Origin: Chitinophagales bacterium
Lineage (GTDB): Bacteria > Bacteroidota > Bacteroidia > Chitinophagales > Chitinophagaceae
Length of the DNA stretch: 64,000 nt
Reading direction: 5' to 3'
NCBI GenBank assembly: GCA_026936105.1
Contig: JAIXKI010000015.1
Span: 176,685-240,684 of the forward strand
Positions 60,960-64,000 of this stretch are shown one piece after another. The notes beneath the pieces were generated by a model. That model saw only the letters and a list, made by a program, of their open reading frames with translations. It was not told where the DNA came from and searched no databases. Both the position numbers and the translations under genes were made by a program. Numbering within the stretch: position 1 is the stretch's first letter; each line of letters begins with the position of its first letter.

Positions 60960-61904
60960 TTATTTATCTCTTCGTTGCGAATGAACAAAGAGTTTGGTGA
61001 TACTCTTATTTTCAAACGCATTCCTTATTGCAACGGCAAATAATTCAGCCACTGATATCACCTTGATCTTGGAGCATTGTCCCCGTAGCGGAATAGTGTC
61101 ACAAACCACTAATTCTTCCAGCACGCTGTTTTCAATATTCTCATAAGCTTTTCCGCTCAGCACCGGATGGGTGATCAGCGCTCTGACACTCCGGGCTCCT
61201 TTTTCTTTTATAAGAGCTGCACTTTTTGCCAGGGTGCCTCCCGTATCACATATATCATCAATGATCACCACATCCCTGTCTGTAACATCGCCAATCACTA
61301 CCATGCTGGCTATTTCATTTGCCCTTTTACGATGTTTGTCACAAATCACCATTTCTGCAGTGAAATAGCTGGCTATCTCCCTGACCCGGTTGGTACTACC
61401 CACGTCGGGGGCCGCAAAGGTAAGGTTTTCCAGCCTGAGATTCTCTATGTATGGGATAAAAAGTGCGTGGCTGTCCAGGTGATCTACGGGTATGTCAAAA
61501 TAACCCTGTATCTGCGGAGCATGGAGGTCCATGGTGATTACACGGTCTGCTCCTGAGGCTACCAACATATTGGCAACCAGCTTACTGCCAATGGCTACCC
61601 TGGGTTTATCTTTTCTGTCCTGCCTGGCATAGCCATAATACGGTATCACCGCGATAACCTTTTCAGCAGAAGCCCTGCGGGCAGCATCAATCATCAATAA
61701 AAGCTCCATCAGGTTATCCGCCGGGGCATAAGTACTCTGTATCAGAAAAACAAAATCGCCCCGGATACTTTCTAAATAGATAGGGCAAATTTCTCCATCA
61801 CTAAAGTTCTGGATATTGATTTTACCAAGTTGGGTGCCGTATTGTTTGCAGATTTCTAAAGCTAATTTCTGTGAACTGGTACCCGAAAATATTTTCGCAG
61901 CCAT
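60960..61904 (-). CDS. prs: Ribose-phosphate pyrophosphokinase
   Basis: Makes PRPP from ribose-5-phosphate and ATP for nucleotide, His and Trp synthesis. 314 aa from the ATG at 61904; a longer frame starts at 61949 but the family begins MAAKIFSGTSSQKLALEI. Motifs: IPYYGYARQDRKDKPRVAIGSKLVANML, the PRPP loop VVIIDDICDTGGTLAKSA and DLHAPQIQGYFDIPVDHL. It is co-transcribed with rplY. Confidence 0.95.
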   Translation of the reverse strand: MAAKIFSGTSSQKLALEICKQYGTQLGKINIQNFSDGEICPIYLESIRGDFVFLIQSTYAPADNLMELLLMIDAARRASAEKVIAVIPYYGYARQDRKDKPRVAIGSKLVANMLVASGADRVITMDLHAPQIQGYFDIPVDHLDSHALFIPYIENLRLENLTFAAPDVGSTNRVREIASYFTAEMVICDKHRKRANEIASMVVIGDVTDRDVVIIDDICDTGGTLAKSAALIKEKGARSVRALITHPVLSGKAYENIENSVLEELVVCDTIPLRGQCSKIKVISVAELFAVAIRNAFENKSITKLFVHSQRRDK

Positions 61905-61995
61905 GAATGAAAGATGTGCGGCGAAGATATTAAATAAGGATACAAACACGATAGCCTGAATTCAAAATAATTCGGCTATGCTAAACCAGGAGGCA

Positions 61996-62214
61996 TCAAT
62001 TATTTAAAAGCGATGCTTGAGTGGGCTGAACGGAAGGTGTCTGTTGAGCAGGAACTTCCTGTTTTTGAGATACATCTGCATTGCCGCTGGTATTGCAACT
62101 GTAAAACAAAGAAGAGCATATAAAAATAGAAAACAGCAGCGCTATGGCATATATGACTGCAAAAAACAGAACGGGATGAAGTGCTCCGAGTGATGACCCT
62201 GGCCTTGTCTTCAT
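61996..62214 (-). CDS. Small membrane-anchored protein, 72 aa
   Basis: The frame opens at 62319, but the ATG at 62214 gives 72 aa: a short polar start, one hydrophobic segment (HPVLFFAVIYAIALLFSIFICSS, about 13-35), then a Gln/Pro/Thr-rich tail. The upstream part of the longer frame overlaps the radC promoter and start region and is rejected. No family is known. Confidence 0.6.
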   Translation of the reverse strand: MKTRPGSSLGALHPVLFFAVIYAIALLFSIFICSSLFYSCNTSGNADVSQKQEVPAQQTPSVQPTQASLLNN

Positions 62215-62272
62215 AATTATTGGTTTTAGTTTTTCAATAGGGGATTTTATTATCAATACAACTAAAGTGGTA

Positions 62273-62303
62273 TTGTCCGGTATAAAAGTATTACCTAATC
62301 TTG
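62273..62303 (+). promoter_or_regulatory. Promoter of radC
   Basis: TTG (62273-62275), a 20-bp spacer and TAATCTTG (62296-62303, 7 of 8 matches) end only 4 nt before the ATG at 62308, so the transcript would be leaderless or nearly so. Confidence 0.5.
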
Positions 62304-62307
62304 TGAG

Positions 62308-63000
62308 ATGCAAGAGCATAAATACTGTATTAAAAATTGGGCAAAAGACGAAAGGCCAAGAGAAAAATTACTATCGTTAGGCCCTGAAGCTTTAAGCCAA
62401 TCAGAACTGCTGGCCATCCTGATCAACCATGGCAGCAGGGATAAAACCGCTGTGGATCTTGCCAAAGAGATACTGGAACTCGGAAAAGGAAATCTCAATG
62501 AATTAGGAAAAGTTTCCATAAAACAATTAATGACTCTCAATGGTATCGGCGAGGCTAAAGCCGTATCCATAGCAGCAGCTTTGGAGTTGGGGAGACGGAG
62601 ACAGGCCACAGCAGCTTTGGAAAAGCCTGTCATGACATCGAGTATGGATATAGCTGACTTTTTGCGTCCAAAACTTAAGGATTACAGGCATGAGGTATTC
62701 GCTGTTCTGTTTTTAAACCGGGCCAATAAACTTAATCTCTTTAAGATAGTGAGCGAAGGAGGAATAACCGGAACGGTTGCTGATCCCAGAATCATTTTAA
62801 AAACAGCTTTAGAAGAGAATGCCGTCAATATAGTTTTATGTCATAATCATCCCTCGGGCAGCCTGAAGCCAAGCAGGGCTGACGAAGAACTGACCCGGAA
62901 GATCAAAGAAGCAGCCCGTTTCTTCGATATAACAGTACTCGATCACATCATTGTAAGTGAAGACGGTTATTTCAGTTTTGCCGATGACGGACTGTTGTGA
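62308..63000 (+). CDS. radC: RadC-family protein (JAB/MPN domain)
   Basis: 230 aa. An N-terminal helix-hairpin-helix part (about 1-100, GIGEAKAVSIAAALELGRR) precedes the JAB domain with the metal-binding motif HNHPSGSLKPSRAD (about 174-187) and EVFAVLFLNRAN. The family is called RadC, but its original repair phenotype was misattributed and its function remains uncertain. It is transcribed divergently from the small membrane protein. Confidence 0.93.
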   Translation: MQEHKYCIKNWAKDERPREKLLSLGPEALSQSELLAILINHGSRDKTAVDLAKEILELGKGNLNELGKVSIKQLMTLNGIGEAKAVSIAAALELGRRRQATAALEKPVMTSSMDIADFLRPKLKDYRHEVFAVLFLNRANKLNLFKIVSEGGITGTVADPRIILKTALEENAVNIVLCHNHPSGSLKPSRADEELTRKIKEAARFFDITVLDHIIVSEDGYFSFADDGLL

Positions 63001-63069
63001 GTCATTAGTCAGGAGTAAGGAGTAGTGTTTGTAATTTTCGAATAATAAAAACCATCTAAAATATTTCAA

Positions 63070-63435
63070 ATGAGTCATTGGTAGGATTTGCTTGCTTATA
63101 AAAAGGCTTGTGAGTTAGCAAAGAAGGTTTTTCATATTTCAAAAAGATTTCCACCCGAAGAAAGATATTCTTTAACTGACCAGGCGAGAAGATCATCACG
63201 GTCAGTCTGTACAAATATTGCTGAAGCTTTCAGAAGAAAAAGGTACAAAGATTATTTCATAAGTAAATTGAACGATGCTGAAACTGAAAATACAGAAACC
63301 GGGGTTTTGTTTGACTTTCAATAAGATTGCGGTTAAATATCCTTAAAAGAATTTGAGGAACTCACTGTGCTGAATGATGAAGTTGGTAAATTACTTTTTG
63401 ATATAAGATTAAAAAATCCCGATAAGTTTATATAA
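63070..63435 (+). pseudogene. Four-helix-bundle (S23-like) protein gene with three in-frame stops
   Basis: One reading frame of 122 codons from ATG 63070 to TAA 63433-63435 reads as a four-helix-bundle protein of the S23/IVP type (DLLAYKKACELAKKVF, LTDQARRSSRSVCTNIAEAF, then SLKEFEELTVLNDEVGKLL). It is broken by TAG at codon 5 (63082-63084) and by two TAA codons after DFQ and DCG (about 63322-63324 and 63334-63336). All segments stay in the same frame, so the damage is nonsense mutation only. Mixed TAG and TAA argue against recoding. Related proteins occur in rRNA intervening sequences and diverse loci. Confidence 0.8.
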
Positions 63436-63493
63436 GTGCATTGCTGAATGACCTATAACCTCCCGACTCTGTACTAACGATTCCCGGCTTTCC

Positions 63494-63808
63494 TCAAGCC
63501 TGAGCTGTAGGCCCTCCAAAATTTAAAGGGAGCTGAATTTCTTCCAGGTCTTTGATAGCGCCATTAGCAGCTTCGTATTTACCGATGTTTTCGGTGATCG
63601 CTTTCATAAACCGTTTGGCATGCTGGGGAGTAAGTATGATCCGCGATTTCACTTTGCTCTTAGGTGTGCCGGGCATCACGTTTACAAAGTCTATGACAAA
63701 CTCTGCATGAGAATGAGTGATGATGGCAAGATTGGCATAAGATCCTTCGGCTACTTCTTCAGAGATTTCAATATTGAGTTGATTGGGTTGTTGATTCTGT
63801 TCAGGCAT
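63494..63808 (-). CDS. DUF3467 protein
   Basis: 104-aa cytoplasmic protein of the DUF3467 family, recognised from the core ANLAIITHSHAEFVIDFVNVMPG and SRIILTPQHAKRFMKAI. Its Gln/Asn-rich start (MPEQNQQPNQ) and short Pro-rich end are typical. Function is unknown. It lies next to a strong terminator of the gene to its right. Confidence 0.88.
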   Translation of the reverse strand: MPEQNQQPNQLNIEISEEVAEGSYANLAIITHSHAEFVIDFVNVMPGTPKSKVKSRIILTPQHAKRFMKAITENIGKYEAANGAIKDLEEIQLPLNFGGPTAQA

Positions 63809-63861
63809 AATAAAATGTTTTCATCTCAAAAATAGGGGATATTTCTTCAAAGTCTCAATAA

Positions 63862-63897
63862 TGAAAAAGGGACCGGCCTTTGTCTGAGACCGGTCCC
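63862..63897 (-). terminator. Rho-independent terminator of the gene entering from the right edge
   Basis: On the minus strand GGGACCGG pairs perfectly with CCGGTCCC (8 bp, 13-nt loop), followed by TTTTTCATT. It lies 35 nt after the stop codon at 63932-63934. Confidence 0.8.
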
Positions 63898-63931
63898 AAG
63901 AATTCTTATTACCAAGTATCAGGTATCTGCT

Positions 63932-64000
63932 TTATCTCCAACCTGCATTGGAAGTACCTATACCATCAGCATTCTTTAAATAACCGAAAGTGTAAAAGGG
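63932..64000 (-). CDS. C-terminal end of an unidentified protein (5' part outside window)
   Basis: The minus strand is open from the window edge for 22 codons to TAA (63932-63934) and reads PFYTFGYLKN...SNAGWR at the end. A strong terminator follows at the right distance, so this is the end of a real gene. The short tail with aromatic and Gly residues is compatible with an exported protein such as a SusD-like one, but it is too short to assign. Confidence 0.6.
   Translation of the reverse strand, partial: PFYTFGYLKNADGIGTSNAGWR

Noticed and set aside
63070..63435. Stop-codon recoding in the four-helix-bundle gene
   Set aside because: Both TAG and TAA interrupt it while neighbouring genes use both as normal stops, so decay is the simpler explanation.

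Overview
The window is chromosomal DNA from a member of the Bacteroidota, most likely the Chitinophagaceae or close relatives (inference). Supporting signs are the TAnnTTTG-type -7 promoter boxes in front of many genes, weak Shine-Dalgarno signals, a bacterial geranylgeranylglyceryl phosphate synthase, a ligase-associated DNA-repair helicase and phosphoesterase, DUF3078, DUF3467 and DUF5916 proteins, a fused E1 alpha/beta keto-acid dehydrogenase and an OmpA-like/PorT-like barrel. Most of the window is ordinary housekeeping DNA with short intergenic gaps, two tRNA genes and many Rho-independent terminators that can be read directly.

Layout. 1-6.7 kb: partial RelA/SpoT, tRNA-Leu(TAG), then the protein quality-control block trigger factor, two tandem ClpP paralogues and ClpX. 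6.5-13 kb: two very small genes, a large B12-dependent ribonucleotide reductase, GGGP synthase and a secreted M28 peptidase. 13-17 kb: a LytS/LytTR two-component pair and dxs. 17-22.4 kb: a large periplasmic-sensor histidine kinase and its LuxR-type response regulator, split by an IS1634-like insertion sequence flanked by an 84-bp direct repeat. 22.5-35 kb: a co-directional accessory block of ten exported proteins (a beta-propeller lipoprotein, an astacin-like metalloprotease, a TPR protein, a ZU5-like protein, a PorT-like barrel and several unrecognised families). 35-64 kb: housekeeping genes, including OsmC, ScpA, MscL, PPK2, Frr, a WecA-like transferase, a transketolase N-terminal half, RbfA/LolE-like, an MsbA-like ABC exporter, the DEXH helicase plus PdeM, DUF5916, an S24 repressor, SurE, a CocE-like hydrolase, tRNA-Met, E1 dehydrogenase, FAH family, Pth, L25, Prs and RadC. 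Near the end are a four-helix-bundle gene killed by three in-frame stops, DUF3467, and the last codons of a gene entering from the right.

How genes work together. tig-clpP-clpP-clpX handles nascent-chain folding and proteolysis; prs-rplY and pth, frr, rbfA serve translation and nucleotide supply; dxs supplies isoprenoid precursors and GGGP synthase is a possible consumer of a C20 product. The kinase/regulator pair lies directly upstream of the exported-protein block and could control it, but that link is positional only. The block at 24.2-35.0 kb is the best candidate for an undescribed system: its genes are nearly contiguous, each has a signal peptide, two share the same two-domain architecture, and only one has a clear enzymatic motif.
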